Part shown: positions 32,686 to 43,659 of the stretch, in pieces | How the letters are laid out: each line of letters opens with the position of its first letter | Position numbering within the stretch: position 1 is the first letter of the stretch | NCBI GenBank assembly: GCA_020744425.1 | Contig: JAGMUV010000045.1 | Span: forward strand, 283,348-347,347 | Reading direction: 5' to 3' | Length of the DNA stretch: 64,000 nt | Origin: Dactylonectria macrodidyma | Lineage: Eukaryota; Ascomycota; Sordariomycetes; Hypocreales; Nectriaceae | Notes under the pieces: generated by a model | Told to the model about the DNA's origin: nothing | The model's database searches: none | What the model saw: only the letters and a program-made list of their open reading frames with translations | Translations under genes and position numbers: made by a program

Positions 32686-35600
32686 ATGAGCTGTGGTCAC
32701 ACGGAATGGACTAGAGTCATTAGGCAGGACAAGGAACGCCTGCTTGTTCGGCAGAGCGGGAGGCTCAAGGCTCTGGTCGACCAGCTACCACATCCCGAGA
32801 CCCAGACGCCGTCGCTGGTACTCACCTTCACCTGCGTGCCTCTGCGGCAACAGAGGCACCCGGAAGCCTTCCGCAGCTGCGGCGTGTAGCACTGTCCACC
32901 TTGATCTCGAGCCTCACTCCGTCGCGAGTCCTAACCCGGTCTTTCTGGCCACGTCGTTTCTGTCTCGGACGAATGCCACAAGGCTTCCCACCCATGGCTC
33001 GCGCCGTCTAACACCTCCCCGCCGATGCTGTTCCATCATAAGCGAAACGTCAATTTCACTCGAGCCACACGTGGCGCGAGCCAACGCTCAGCTTCAAATA
33101 CTTTTTCCCTACATCGACGTCATCTGCTTCCGGTGCTCGAGCCGACAGTGTCTGGCTCTGCTCATGGAGCAGTTTGCTTGCTTTCGGCGTTCCGCTCTTT
33201 GGACCCAGGACAGGTCCCGGCTGGCTCCCGAACTCTTGGTCATCCTCACTAGCGACAGGGTGAGGGAGGAAGACGTCCGAAGGGTGCTTGAGGGCTCCTT
33301 GGACAGCTGGATGCTCCGGCCTTCTGCGTTGACAGTGACGCGCTCTCGTGCTTTCGGCGGCCGAGACAAAGGGGGAGACGAGGATCGAGAGACGGTCCTC
33401 AAACTCACGCGAAAGCTGCTGCAGAGGACCAGGACTCGGAAGAGTGACCTTGGCCTGCTCTTCTCCGCCCAACATCTGATGGCCCTCATTGACGCGTCTT
33501 TGCGGCGGGACCAGCCATTTCCGGGATATGTCAAGCTATCCAGGACCGCCCGCCCTGTGGCTCCGAACCTGTCTCAGCACTTGGGAAACTTCATCGCCCT
33601 CCTAGATCAAGGTCAGGGGCTTGACGAGTTCGCCACAGATGCCATCGCCGCGAGTTTGTTCCTCGATCACTACGCACCAGACATGCACGGTACGTAGAGT
33701 GTTTGGGCTATTTCACACCAGCAGCCACAAGTAGACTGACAATGAGTCTAGCTTTTCCGCCGCGTCTCATGTTCCACGACCTACATCGCGACGCCTGCTA
33801 GGAAGCCTTGAGAATCGGGAACAAGACTCCGGCCCAGACCAAACCCGAGTCCGGGAGCAGCACCGGAATCGTAGACTCTGACACCTTCCTCGAGTCCATC
33901 GTAGCAAGGATGGACGAACTGCATAGCTCCGGAGAACCAGCAGTCGCACTGCACGCCAAATCTTACCACAAGTATCAGGATCAATGGCTCTCTCTTAGGA
34001 CCAGAAACACGTGTCTGCTCTGTATCCAAAGAGTCCCCCAATACGAGCTCCCCTGCCGCCACAGCAGCTGCGAGCACTGCGTCCGAGTCTTCGGTCATGC
34101 CTCGGAGGAGGGACCCAGGTTCTTCGCCGTCCTCCATTGCTTCTTGTGCGGAGCCGACGCAGGATTGCACGTGCGTATACGGCCTCCCACCTCCGGTGTA
34201 GGGGTACTGTGCATCGACGGCGGTGGTGTTCGAGGCATCATTCCCACCACAATCCTGGAGCTCCTGGAAGAGGAGATTGGCTTGCCCATCCCAGTTCAGG
34301 AGCACTTCCAGCTATGCGCCGGAGTAAGTGCCGGTACGTTCCTCTGCTTCCTACCTTTTCCTTTCCCGTTATCCCCCAAACACGAGTAGCTGTGGCAGGC
34401 CAGGGCAGGACTGGACAGGACTGGACAGGACTGGACAGGACTAGACCGTACTGACATGGCAGGCGCCCTGGCTCTCTCCACCCTGTTCCTCAACGGTTGG
34501 ACAGCAGCGAAGTGCAGCCGCGCATTCGAGGCCTTTGCCAGAACAGTCTTCCGTCGTGGCCAGTTGACTGGACTAGCCGGCATCTCCCAACTGTGGACTA
34601 TCGTCAACAACGCCCTCTACGACAGTCTGCCGCTGGAGGTGACGCTCAAGGCCATCTTCGATGCCACCACTAGCATGACATCTCCGTCGTACGCATCCAC
34701 CATCGCCGCGAAGCTGGCGTTGGTGGTCATCCCAATTCGAACCTCGGACCCGCTGCTCATCACAAACTACAACGGGGTCGGGGACATGTCCGAGAGAAAT
34801 GGTGCGTGGGCTGGCCTCCCCTCCCATCTAGCAAGAGTGTCCTCGCTAACCGAGACAGGCTACGACGTGTACCGCGGCGAGAAAGGCTTAGCAGTATGGG
34901 AGGTGTGAGTCGCGCCGACAGTTGTGGTCTTTGTCGATGCCAATGCTGACTTTAGAAAGAAATCGCAGCTGCACGGCGGCGCCAGCGTAGGTATCCTTGA
35001 TCTTCCTGTCCTTGCGCGTAGACCTCTCTACCACCCTCTTCCATTACAGTCTCTCTTGCAGCATACGTCTCCCGTGAGCCTCAGCTAACCCACCAGAAGT
35101 TATTTTACCCCCAAGCACATCGACGGCGTAGGCCTGCTCCAGGATGCCGGCGTCATACAGAATAATCCCATAAACTTAGCCCTCTCGGAATTGCGTAGCC
35201 TGTACCCAGCCAAACCCCTCCCCCAGTACCTCATCAGTCTCGGAACCGGCAACTTCATGGAGAGCGCAAGCCGTGATCGCGTGCCAGGCAAGAGACTCGG
35301 GTACTTCAAGAGGCACTTTCTCCACCGCCTGTTCAAAGCATACATGTCGCTTCTAAGCGGCAAGAAGACCATGGACGACTTTGACAGGTCCACCAAGACA
35401 TCCCCGCTCTTCGAGAGGTGCATCCGCCTCGACGCCGTCGTCCCGGGCCCCGCAGCCCCGCTGGACGACGCGGGGTCGGTGCCGCGGCTAAAGTGCTCCG
35501 TACACCAGGACCGACTGCTTCAGGACGCCATCTGCGCATTGGCGAAACGCATCATCGCCAGCCTGTTCTACTTTGAGCTAGACGCCATTCCAAGCCGGCG

Positions 35601-35952
35601 GGGTACTCAGTTCCGAGGATCGGGCTGCATCAGCTGCCTGTGTCGAGCCCCCGACGAGGCTCTGCCCGCCCTGAGGCAGAAGCTTGTCCAGTCGTCAGCC
35701 GTCTTCAGGGTGAACGGCTCCGTGGAGCCTGGTATGTTGTCGGGTGCGTCCTTCTGGGCCTCCTGCGGTAACTTTAGGAAGAAGATCAAGTTCACGAGTG
35801 GTGATGCCACCATCTCCATCACTCTGCAGCAGGGGTCTCCAGAGTACCCGATCAGCGGGTCCCCGTTTCGTCTGTCAGAGCTGGTTGAAGCGCAGCAGCT
35901 AAATGCACACTTTGGCCGCTCGGACCATCGGGAACACGGATGTTGGGACTAA
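32686..35952 (+). pseudogene. Patatin-like phospholipase with RING-like finger, multi-exon, decayed
   Basis: Pieces in order follow a fungal patatin family: MSCGHTEWTRVIRQDKERLL start, KALVDQLPHPETQTPSLVL where relatives carry a P-loop (here lost; frame changes near 32860), LFPYIDVICF, LGNFIALLDQG, FATDAIAASLFLDHYAPDMH, a RING-like finger (CLLCIQRVPQYELPCRHSSC ... CFLCG, about 34012-34150), then patatin. The oxyanion loop is DGGGVRG (34213-34233). The nucleophile GVSAG has its last Gly codon split by an intron. A late QDAG (about 35147) holds the dyad Asp. Introns: 33690-33751 (GACTGAC branch), 34334-34462, 34802-34858 (GCTAAC branch). An in-frame TAG at 33799-33801 and the frame change near 32860 argue for a pseudogene. 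The joins between 34905 and 35100 are also unclear. Expected activity is lipid acyl hydrolysis. Confidence 0.7.
34406..34446 (+). repeat. 10-bp tandem repeat inside an intron
   Basis: Four AGGACTGGAC-type units inside the 34334-34462 intron of the patatin-like gene. Confidence 0.85.
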
Positions 35953-36026
35953 TGCTCACACGCACGCATACACCGTCCCAGACGACACTCGACACGACAA
36001 CGCATGACACGACACACGACATGTGG

Positions 36027-36215
36027 GGAATGACATTGTGGAGAACGACATTATGGAAAACGGCACTGTGGAGAACGACATTGTGGAGAACGACATTATG
36101 GGGAACGACATTATTATGGGGAACAACATTGTGGGGAACGACATTGTGGAGAACGACATTGTGGAGAACGACATTGTGGATAATGACATTGTGGATAATG
36201 ACATTATGGGGCACG
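36027..36215 (+). repeat. 15-bp minisatellite (GACATTGTGGAGAAC)
   Basis: About thirteen units with variants (GACATTATGGGGAAC, GACATTGTGGATAAT) just downstream of the patatin-like gene. Because 15 is a multiple of 3, it is open in several frames and reads D-I-V-E-N repeats on the plus strand; no start or domain context suggests that it is translated. Confidence 0.9.
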
Positions 36216-36260
36216 ACATATTAGAGGCGGCCGGTGGGTCTGCTACAATGCATGAGTCGA

Positions 36261-37979
36261 TCATTCAGAGTTCCGGTAGTACGTATCATCGCGCGTGTCA
36301 ATGGTGCGTCGATCGTGGAAGTCGAACCCTGCTCGCCGTAACTCTCCGATGCCCGGAGACACACATGTCTCTCTTGTGCCCCACCCTCGCAACGCCAAGG
36401 TGTCGCTGGATATCCACGTCAAGACTAAAAGTGTTTCCAGGGGGTTTGTGGGGACGTCTGAGGTGTTCAGCAGGCCGAGGCTGTTTTCCGATGCCCAAGA
36501 GGCAATGTCGCGGCCACGGTTCGTAGTCAGGCCTGTCTGCCAGGTGCGATGTCTAGCGTTAAAGTCACCTGCCACAAGACAACGATCAGGGATCGGCCAT
36601 TGCAGTAGAGTATCCAGCGCATCTTTTCGTCGTTTTGGCGGTAGAAGTTCACTATGATTATATCGTTGACCGTAAGCCACAGGATATCTCGGCTTATGTA
36701 GGGTCGGTTCTGGTCTGCCGCGAGTTTAGAGTCTCGGCGGACATATGTCATGACTCTAGGTCGGATGCTGTTGCTGTTCCAGGCTTCGACCAGACATCCC
36801 AACAAGCAGTACTGATTGATAAGGCCCTTACTGATAACTGATTGATTGATTACTATGGTACTGATACTGATTGATTAGCTTATCAGTAAATGCCAAGACA
36901 TGACGTAGTCGGGGTTCAGGTCCACTGGACTTCAGGCCTCAGTTGATTGGATTCAGGGTTTACACGTGACGTAAAGAGGTCCGTGCACTCGTGCACGGGT
37001 CACTGAGTGATCCTAAATCCACGGGAAGTACTCGTGGAGTATCATGGATTTGAACCCTGAACGGAATTGTCCCTTCTCGACGGCGAAACGACAACTGGGA
37101 AATATGACTCGAACCAGGGTGGAATCAATGCCAGCAAGGCACTCTCGCCAGGAAAAGTACAGCTACTATGCCTCCAACTTGTATGATGGATATTTTGTAG
37201 AGACCAGCGTGTTTGCTGGGATGTCAAGTGCATTGCACAGCAGTTACGTGAGTCAACCTACCCTATACAGTGGATAAGGGCTACCGCATATCTCACCTGT
37301 TTGTTGTGGCGGGGCTGGTACTTATTAACTCCTCTGGGCTGGTTTCCCTGGAAAGATAACAGGCGCTTCATCGTCCCTCATGCCACGAATATTCGATTTG
37401 AGATATCGATTCAAAGTAAAAAAAACTGGGTTGCCGTTGAATATGTAGAAAGTAATTCTGGGTTCAGACACGGGCGATGGGTTGTGTTGCTGAGTACCTG
37501 ATTTACCGCACTGATCGCAGCGATCTGGATGTACCTGCTAACACATCTTAGCACCACGTAGGACTGAATTGATGCACTGTGACAGGCAACTACTACGTAG
37601 AAAGGTCACAAAATATCGACGCTACGAAAAACCTGGTCACGTGCGTTACTGATTACTGATTGATTGATTAGGGGCTTACTGATACTGATAACGTATCAGT
37701 ATCAATCAGTAATCAATACTGGTTGATAACTGACTGCTTGTTGGGACCTCTGGCTTCGACTGGAGAGTAGGTGTCGTATGCGGGATGGGTCTTCGTGAGG
37801 CAGCGGGAGTTTGCCGTTGTTGTCCATGGTTCTTGGAGGAGCACGATATCGTTTCGTTCAGAGTCTGCCAATGCAAGGGCACAGTCGTGGACCGGGGGGG
37901 CCTTGCCGACATTGGCTTGAAAGACTCGGAGAGTCTTTCTATCACATCTTCGTGCTCGTGGGCGTCTACTCATGCCCAT
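36261..37979 (-). pseudogene. LINE ORF2 endonuclease fragment, interrupted
   Basis: Starts near 37979 with RVFQANVGKAPPVHDCALAL and ADSERNDIVLLQEPW, the N-terminal APE-type endonuclease of Tad1-like elements. It is cut by the insertion at 36791-37752 and resumes with AWNSNSIRPRVMTYVRRDSK, SRDILWLTVNDIIIVNFYRQ and CLVAGDFNARHRTWQT (the GDFNxHH-type motif). Several frame changes occur. The reverse transcriptase part is absent. Confidence 0.75.
36791..37752. mobile_element. Non-autonomous hAT-like transposon inserted in the LINE
   Basis: 962 bp, flanked by the perfect 8-bp duplication GCTTCGAC (36783-36790 and 37753-37760). The intact LINE copy 2 carries this site once, in its own orientation (GTCGAAGC near 51158). 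TIRs of about 21 bp: CAGACATCCCAACAAGCAGT at the left, CAGAGGTCCCAACAAGCAGT at the right on the other strand. Sub-terminal regions are packed with CTGAT and TGATTGATT motifs and a palindrome GATACTGATAACGTATCAGT. CAG-type ends, an 8-bp duplication and sub-terminal repeats are hAT hallmarks. No transposase is encoded; the ORFs inside are short. Confidence 0.9.
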
Positions 37980-38130
37980 TGTCGTGGGGGCGCGTGATCA
38001 GCTTGCCGCAGCGCATGCACAGAGGGCGTCTGTGGCAGGTGCGTGGCGGGTGGTAGTCCCAGCATACATTGCACTGCCTTGGCCGGTTGGTTTTCTTGAT
38101 GAGCCTTGCTGGTCGGCTGCTGAAGAGCCG

Positions 38131-38602
38131 TCAGTATTTCTTGACTGGCTCGAGGAAGGATACAAGCAATGTTTTCGTTAGAGGGTCGTCGGGTTGGCGC
38201 CGTGTGGGGCGTATGTTGACAGGTTTCAGCCCTGTCTGGATTTCGATTCCCTCGTTCATGGCAGCGTCGCTGTCCGCTTCGTTGCCATAGAGGTCGGTTA
38301 GTTTGCAGGGGTAGTCTGAGACTAGGTGGGTAAACCATTCCTGCCTAGTCTCTATGGCGGCGGCCCCTAAGTCGGTTGCCCATTCAGTCTGTCTCTGCAC
38401 GAGGACGGCCCATCCGGACCCGACTTGGAGTACCCGCGGGATCTTGCGTGGATCCACTCCGAGTTTCCGGGATATATGGGTTCGGATTGCGTAGTCCTTG
38501 TGGGCTCTTGCCGGAGCCCCGGCGTCCAACCGGATGAAGACGCGGAGATCCTCTCGGGGTGGGGCGCCTACGGTCGGTTGTCCCTGGCGATGAGGGGGTT
38601 GC

Positions 38603-38636
<34 letters not shown>

Positions 38637-39198
38637 GACGATTTTGTTGATGGTGTCGGCGTTGGTGGGCAAGGGCGTTGTTTGCGGCCGGAGGCGAGGC
38701 CCCAATGGCGCTGTAAGTAGGCACGGGAGCAGATTTGGCGTCAGTGAGCCCCCCCTGATTCCAGGAGTCTAGGAAGCTATCGGCAAACTTTTGGGCGAAT
38801 TCCCGTTCGGGTCCAGTGGTGAATTGCTTCGCTGCCTCTTCGAATTTAGCGCAGAAGGCCTGAAACACCTTCAATTTGGCATTGTACTCCTCCACACGCT
38901 CGCGTGCGAGCCTACTGGCCGATTCAATAAGGGATACTGGTTGCTGTTCAGCGCTTCGAGCAGGATCGGGGAGGGGATGGGACAGGCAAGCTGGGCTCCT
39001 TCCGTGGCCGCAGCAGTAGCGATCGCATTGAGAGGCGAAGACGGCGTTTGAGCCGTCCTTCCGAAGGCGGGCGGGACACCAATAGGCCCGTTCACAACAG
39101 CGGGGCTGTTTTGCAGGAGGGCTGTGCGGACTGCTCGATTGAGATTGGCGGGAGTATGGGTCTGGGACAGCAGGCGGGCGGGTGGTGGCCGTGGCCAT
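38131..39198 (-). pseudogene. LINE ORF1 (Gag-like) of copy 1
   Basis: ATG at 39198; 355 codons to an in-frame stop after EPVKKY. It contains a conserved ESASRLARERVEEYNAKLKV coiled-coil-like stretch, a poly-glutamine tract from a (GTT)n run, and DLRVFIRLDAGAPARAHKDY. Beyond the stop, decayed zinc-knuckle sequence (QCNVCWDYHPPRTC-like) continues to about 37980. Copy 2 retains three CCHC knuckles here, so the stop is a mutation. Confidence 0.75.
38601..38638 (+). repeat. (GTT)n / poly-Gln microsatellite in LINE ORF1
   Basis: About twelve GTT units on the plus strand, encoding glutamine on the coding minus strand. Confidence 0.9.
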
Positions 39199-39325
39199 CG
39201 CCGCCGCTATCGGCTGCGCGAAGCGCAGGGTTGTGGTTGTTGCAGTGCACTTGTTAGGGGAAAAGGTGTAATTAAGGCTACTTTCTTAACATCTGCATGC
39301 CAAGAAAGTAAGATGACAAAGGTTT

Positions 39326-39623
39326 AAATGTGATGGTTGGTCTTACACTAGAGGGGTCTAGGGTAGGCCCAAGGCACGAGAGGTATGATCAAGTGGATCA
39401 GGGCGTCATATGAGCAATGTACGTCACGGTCTGGTAACGGTAGAATAGTAGATTCAATGTAACAAAGTGTGTTGATAGCTGTCGAGGCTAGCTGTCTATG
39501 AAAGTGCTAAGTGAATGTAATACTGTGGTGGTGGCACCAGGATGCAGTTGTCGGTTCACCCCGTCTCTCCGCCTATCTCACCCCGCAAGCGTGTCACTAA
39601 CCCAGTCCAGCGAAGCAACGGAC
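39326..39623. other. Short intergenic region
   Basis: Nothing recognised; 3' flank of the following minus-strand gene. Confidence 0.4.
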
Positions 39624-40112
39624 TCAAATGCCCTCCCGGTGCGTCGACCCACTGCCCAGCGTCGTGACCAGATGCACTTCCTTTGTGGTTTTGGTCTGAA
39701 CGTCGTTCGCCTTGTAGTAGACGTTGTCGCACGGGAACATCTGGCACCCAGATACCGGAACCAATGACTTGGCAGGCCACATCTGCTTTACGTTGTCTCT
39801 GTCTCCGGGGTTGACGATGGCGGACACGTCAAAGTAAGTCAGACCCATCCAGCCGTTGAACATGACCTCGCCGAGCATGCCAACTTCCTGGCTGGCGCCC
39901 TGCTTAACGGCGTAGAAGTTGCCACTATATTCGGATGGGAACGTGACAGTGGTGTTGGCGTCACTGCTGACCGTGACAGGGGAGCCGAGACTGGGTGTAA
40001 AGTACAGCGTTCGCACGTTGTGGTCGAGGGTCCAGAACGTGACGGAGTTCGCGCCCACCGTGGTGAGGGACAGAGCGAATACCGCGAGCGAACCAGCACT
40101 CAGTTGAGGCAT
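39624..40112 (-). CDS. Small secreted fungal protein (resembles proteins annotated 'DNase1 protein')
   Basis: 162 residues, intronless, start ATG at 40112. Signal peptide MPQLSAGSLAVFALSLTTVG, cleaved near A21. The mature part reads NSVTFWTLDHNVRTLYFTPS, then GMLGEVMFNGWMGLTYFDVS, AIVNPGDRDNVKQMWPAKS, SGCQMFPCDNVYYKANDVQT. From memory this matches a widespread family of ascomycete secreted proteins whose 'DNase1' label is historical; I see no nuclease active site. Two cysteines flank MFP. The length fits the family and no disruption is seen. The longer upstream frame lacks a signal and begins at a non-ATG codon. Confidence 0.8.
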   Translation of the reverse strand: MPQLSAGSLAVFALSLTTVGANSVTFWTLDHNVRTLYFTPSLGSPVTVSSDANTTVTFPSEYSGNFYAVKQGASQEVGMLGEVMFNGWMGLTYFDVSAIVNPGDRDNVKQMWPAKSLVPVSGCQMFPCDNVYYKANDVQTKTTKEVHLVTTLGSGSTHREGI

Positions 40113-40890
40113 CTTGGACGTGTGTTTGGTCCTCTTTCTGTGGGGAATTTGAAGGTTTGCTCCTTCCGGACGCGCGAGAGCCGCGCGGAACAAGTAAGCG
40201 TAAAGGGTACTTCTGAACGAATGTGTAAGAAATGCATAGGACAAAAAGAGAGGAAAAGGAATGGCACTCCCTATAGACCATGCGCAAGGGAAGAAAAAGA
40301 AGGAGTGGCGATGGCCGACTGCCAAAAGACAGGGACAACGAGAAGCCGAAGGAGTGACAGGTAAGTCTACGCAGCAAGCTATTATAGCCATGAGATTGAG
40401 AAGCACCCTTCGTGGCTTCTCGTGGCTTCTGCTTGCTCGATCTTTCTCAATCGTCTCTGTCGCCTTGGTGGCTCAGTTGTCCCGCCCGCTCCGGCTACGA
40501 ACCGTAACTGATCACAGTCCGAATGAACCAGTCCAAACGAACAGGTCGCGATCCTTTTACCTATGGCGAAACGGTCACCATGACAGCGTGTGCGCTTCTG
40601 TGACAGAGCCTGACTAACCCATGGTCATTACGTAGCTCAATCGCAACTGTCCCACAAAGTGCCGGTACAGTTATACGGAAACAATGTGAGAGCCCCGCAG
40701 CTCTGCCGCAATGCGGCGCAAACGCCCTCACTCGGGAATCATCATGGTTTCAGAGTGACGGCTACACGAGCCACTTTGTCACGGAAATCCTGAGTGAACG
40801 TTTACATACTGGATGTGATCCAATAGTTGGTTTCTAGTCCGGCCTCGAGAACAGTTTTAACTGACACCCGGTGACTCTCGCGACTGCTAG
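40113..40890. other. Intergenic, promoter side of the secreted protein gene
   Basis: Plus-strand ORFs here overlap the gene's 5' region and have no recognisable content. The tandem CGTGGCTTCT doublet near 40412 is minor. Confidence 0.4.
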
Positions 40891-40895
40891 TCTAG

Positions 40896-41423
40896 TGTAA
40901 GGGTTGGGGCGGCATGCCCAAGCCACACAAAGACCCGTTGCCCGTTGAGGCAAAAGATCAAGCGATTCCGAGTAGTGCCGCACATCTAGTTATAAGGCTA
41001 GTCCCGGCCGAGGGCTTGCCGAGCCCTCGCCGCTAACTCTTACAATTATCCCCCCTCTAACCAGCACGTCCCGGGCTGGGCTAGGCTCGCAGTGGCCCTT
41101 CCAGCGCTCATACGGTCGGGGCTTCCGCACCGTACCGCCTGGGTACAGCTAGCGTTCAGAGGCCCTCTGGCATGACGCGCCCGGTAGACAAGCCCACACG
41201 TTAACGTAGGTGGTAGAGAGTCCAAGCTGGCCTCCGGCTTGGGAAGGCGATAACCATAGATGTCAACCCCCAAGACCTTGCGGTCTTGTGAGCACGTAGC
41301 CTGTCGCAGTCACAAGGTGCTAGCTATGGCTTCCTGCCCGGGGCTCGAATGCCCGACCTTCCGCACAGCTACGTACCCACGCTGACTCGGAATATTGCTG
41401 GGCATGCCGCCCCAACCCTTACA
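40896..41423. mobile_element. 528-bp TIR element, class unknown, TCTAG target duplication
   Basis: Perfect 25-bp TIRs beginning TGTAAGGGTTGGGGCGGCAT, followed by GCCCA. Flanked by a 5-bp direct repeat TCTAG (40891-40895 and 41424-41428). The interior is GC-rich with small hairpins (CGAGGGCTTGCCGAGCCCTCG-type near 41010; AAGACCTTGCGGTCTT near 41273) and no convincing ORF. TIR plus target duplication shows a DNA-transposon-type non-autonomous element; a 5-bp duplication does not fit pogo (TA) or hAT (8 bp). Confidence 0.85.
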
Positions 41424-41428
41424 TCTAG

Positions 41429-43079
41429 CCTCTGACCCTCAAGACCCGTGCATTACTAAGAATAGTTTCCTCAATGCCGTAAACACCTGTAGCTCGACCA
41501 CGCCGCAGATTGCTTTAAAATGTCGTCTCCCTGTCCAGTTCAGGTCGCTTACATCTTTCAATCATGCGGTGGCGCGACATGGAGATTCCCTTGATTGTTT
41601 GGTTCTGTCTGGGCCAGATTCTTGCACACTCCTGGCGTAGGCTGTGGCGTGTAGAGGCGTCGACCAGTGGGGATCGCTCGACGATGACCCCAGTCAGTCA
41701 GAGAGGAGGCGAACCACGCACAGCGGCGGAAGCTCAGGTACCCCACCGGCAATGCAAGCAGCAGGAGGGTCAGAGAAGAGGATCCGCCGATAGAACATCG
41801 CCCAAAAGGCTTACCACAAGTTCAACAAGGGTTCTACGGGGCGGTTGTACGGTTCGAACTCGATGCGGTCGGGTTGTTCGACCTCCACGACGGCTCCTCA
41901 CGTAGCGACTAAGGACATTTCTCTCCACCTCACAGTTGAGGATTACGCAATTCTAAGGCTGCTGGCAGGAGCGACCGAATGGCTTGCAATCCTCAGAGGC
42001 GTTGAAACAGTGGAACAAAAGTTTAAATCCGCAACGCAAAAGGTACAATTCACGATCCAGAACCAGCGAGTCGTCGAACAGCCATCAAACACTTGCCGTC
42101 AGATTGGCAGACTCGACTGCATAACATCGATTCGAGTTCGCTTCAGGGGACACGCAGAGCGCCCATCCATTCTGGGCTTGCCTTCGTTTTCGTTGCTTCG
42201 CCGCCCTCCTGGCGGTCATGCTGCGCTGTCGGCCACCGAGCAGTGACGACTTGACGTTTTGTGTTGTGCTACGTATATGTCCGCGTCTGCAGAGGCCGAG
42301 CGCCGAAATAGGTAAAGTGAAGACAAGTGGAGAACTGTTTTTGTACGTATGTAGCGACATGCAGCGAGCGAGCTATTTGCGGCAGCACCTTTGAGACGAC
42401 GACAAGGCGCAAAAATACGAGATGATTTGACTACGTAGCTTCTGAAAGAGAGACCGTTGCTTCCCATGACTCAAGCCTGCTGCCTGTCTGTTGCGCTAAC
42501 GCGACACGCGTGACGCATGTCTCCCCCCCCACACAAGCTCTATTCCCCGCGCACCACGGACCTCTGCTGCCTACATCGCCCGAGTTAGCCTCTATCTACG
42601 AAGATACGAAGAAGTCCCTGACACAAAGACAGGAGACACGTCATAAAATAAGAAGTAGGTCTTGATAATTGAGCAATTACTCTGTATTCATGATAAGTGT
42701 GTACTGTAGGCCAAGGAGGCCAAGGAAGGAGGCCAAGGGGGCCGAGAATGCCAATCGGCAACATGGAATTAACTCGCGAGGAAGATATGTAAAAAAGGAA
42801 ATGGAGAGAAGCATAATAAAAACCCAAACGTTTGAGTTCGTCGTCCACGTCTGCGAACGAAGCGAGTCTGTAACGTGTATGAGGCACGTCGTGCTAGGTG
42901 CCAGTGGCGTACCGGTCTCCACATCAACCCGGGCCCCATCTAGTACCTCAGAGACCTCTAACAGTACGCACATCATTGGGAGAAAATGTAGCTTCAATGA
43001 CCGACAGTGCTTCTAATCACACCAGATATCCGCACAAACAGAAGTATTCTCTGTCTCATGTACTTCTATTGGCTTTACA
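41429..43079. other. Intergenic, no supported gene
   Basis: ORFs of up to 133 codons with no recognisable content on either strand. Nothing repeat-like beyond a GGCCAAGGAGGCCAAGG doublet near 42711. Confidence 0.45.
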
Positions 43080-43659
43080 GTGAAGAAGCAAAACAGAAGG
43101 TGGAACGAAGTGTCGTGCCACTGAGGCCCGTCTTGGGTGAATATGCTATCCCCAAGGAAGTCACCTCAGCCTCCTCAGGCGTCGCCGAACTGGTCTCCCT
43201 TCCTAAAGTCGCGGAACTGAGTGACCAGGACCGTCTTGATGTTCTTCGGATCCGCCGTGAAGATGACGCGCTCGTTGAGAACGCGGACCTCTGTGGTCCA
43301 GAGAGTGCCGTTCCGAAAAAAAGTATCGCGCCAGTACGTGTAGTTCTGCCGAGTCAAGGTGGCTTTGATGCTTGCAGCGAGGAAGTCGAGCCCTAGGTAG
43401 GATGGTGTTAGTCACCACAGACACCATGGAGCAGCGGGATTCACGGTAGGACGACGGAAGACGCAGGGACATGTAGAGAGAGACACACACACCAAATGGA
43501 ACTCCAGTCTTGATGCAGGGGGGCATAACCCCCCAAGCGCTTCACTCGGATGTGCTCGTGGAAGCGGGCGGAGAGAAGCAAGAGCATGTAAGCAATCGTG
43601 AACAAGGTGGAGGCAGACGCCAAGGAGACATGCTCTATCAGCGTTTGGACAGACCCCAT
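43080..43659 (-). pseudogene. Cytochrome P450 (CYP52-type) N-terminal pseudogene
   Basis: ATG at 43659 begins MGSVQTLIEHVSLASASTLF with a membrane anchor (TIAYMLLLLS) and RVKRLGGYAP. A 100-nt intron (43393-43492; GTGTGT donor, TGACTAAC branch, CCTAG) joins GVPFG to LDFLAASIKATLTRQNYTYW. Then come RVIFTADPKNIKTVLVTQFR, DFRKGDQFGDA, two stops, and GDFLGDSIFTQDGPQWHDTS, the GDSIFxxDGxxW helix-C region. Breaks: one-base frameshift in the C run near 43525, stops near 43173 and 43164, then loss of sequence after about 43085. The haem-binding half is absent. CYP52-type enzymes hydroxylate alkanes and fatty acids in the ER. Confidence 0.75.

Larger units (their letters stand above)
36250..39325 (-). 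mobile_element. Tad1-like LINE, copy 1 (5'-region, ORF1 and part of ORF2)
   Basis: Reads on the minus strand from about 39325. The 5' leader matches copy 2 at 48950-49070 (CTTACTTTCTTGGCA, AAGTAGCCT, AATTACACC). ORF1 and the endonuclease part of ORF2 follow; there is no reverse transcriptase, since the copy ends at the 15-bp minisatellite. A 962-bp hAT-like element interrupts the endonuclease. The copy is defective. Confidence 0.8.

Noticed and set aside
35956..36264. MSFSTMSFS- and DIVEN-repeat ORFs on both strands
   Set aside because: Translations of the 15-bp minisatellite; open in several frames only because the period is a multiple of three.
37044..37120. tRNA-like B boxes (GGGTTCAAATCC and GGTTCGAGTC on the minus strand) in the hAT-like element
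   Set aside because: No matching acceptor, D-arm or anticodon stem could be paired at tRNA spacing.
41325..41365. GGGGCTCGAATGCCCGA in the 528-bp element resembling a tRNA T-arm, suggesting a SINE
   Set aside because: No A box at the right distance, and the element has perfect TIRs with target duplication, which fits a DNA transposon instead.
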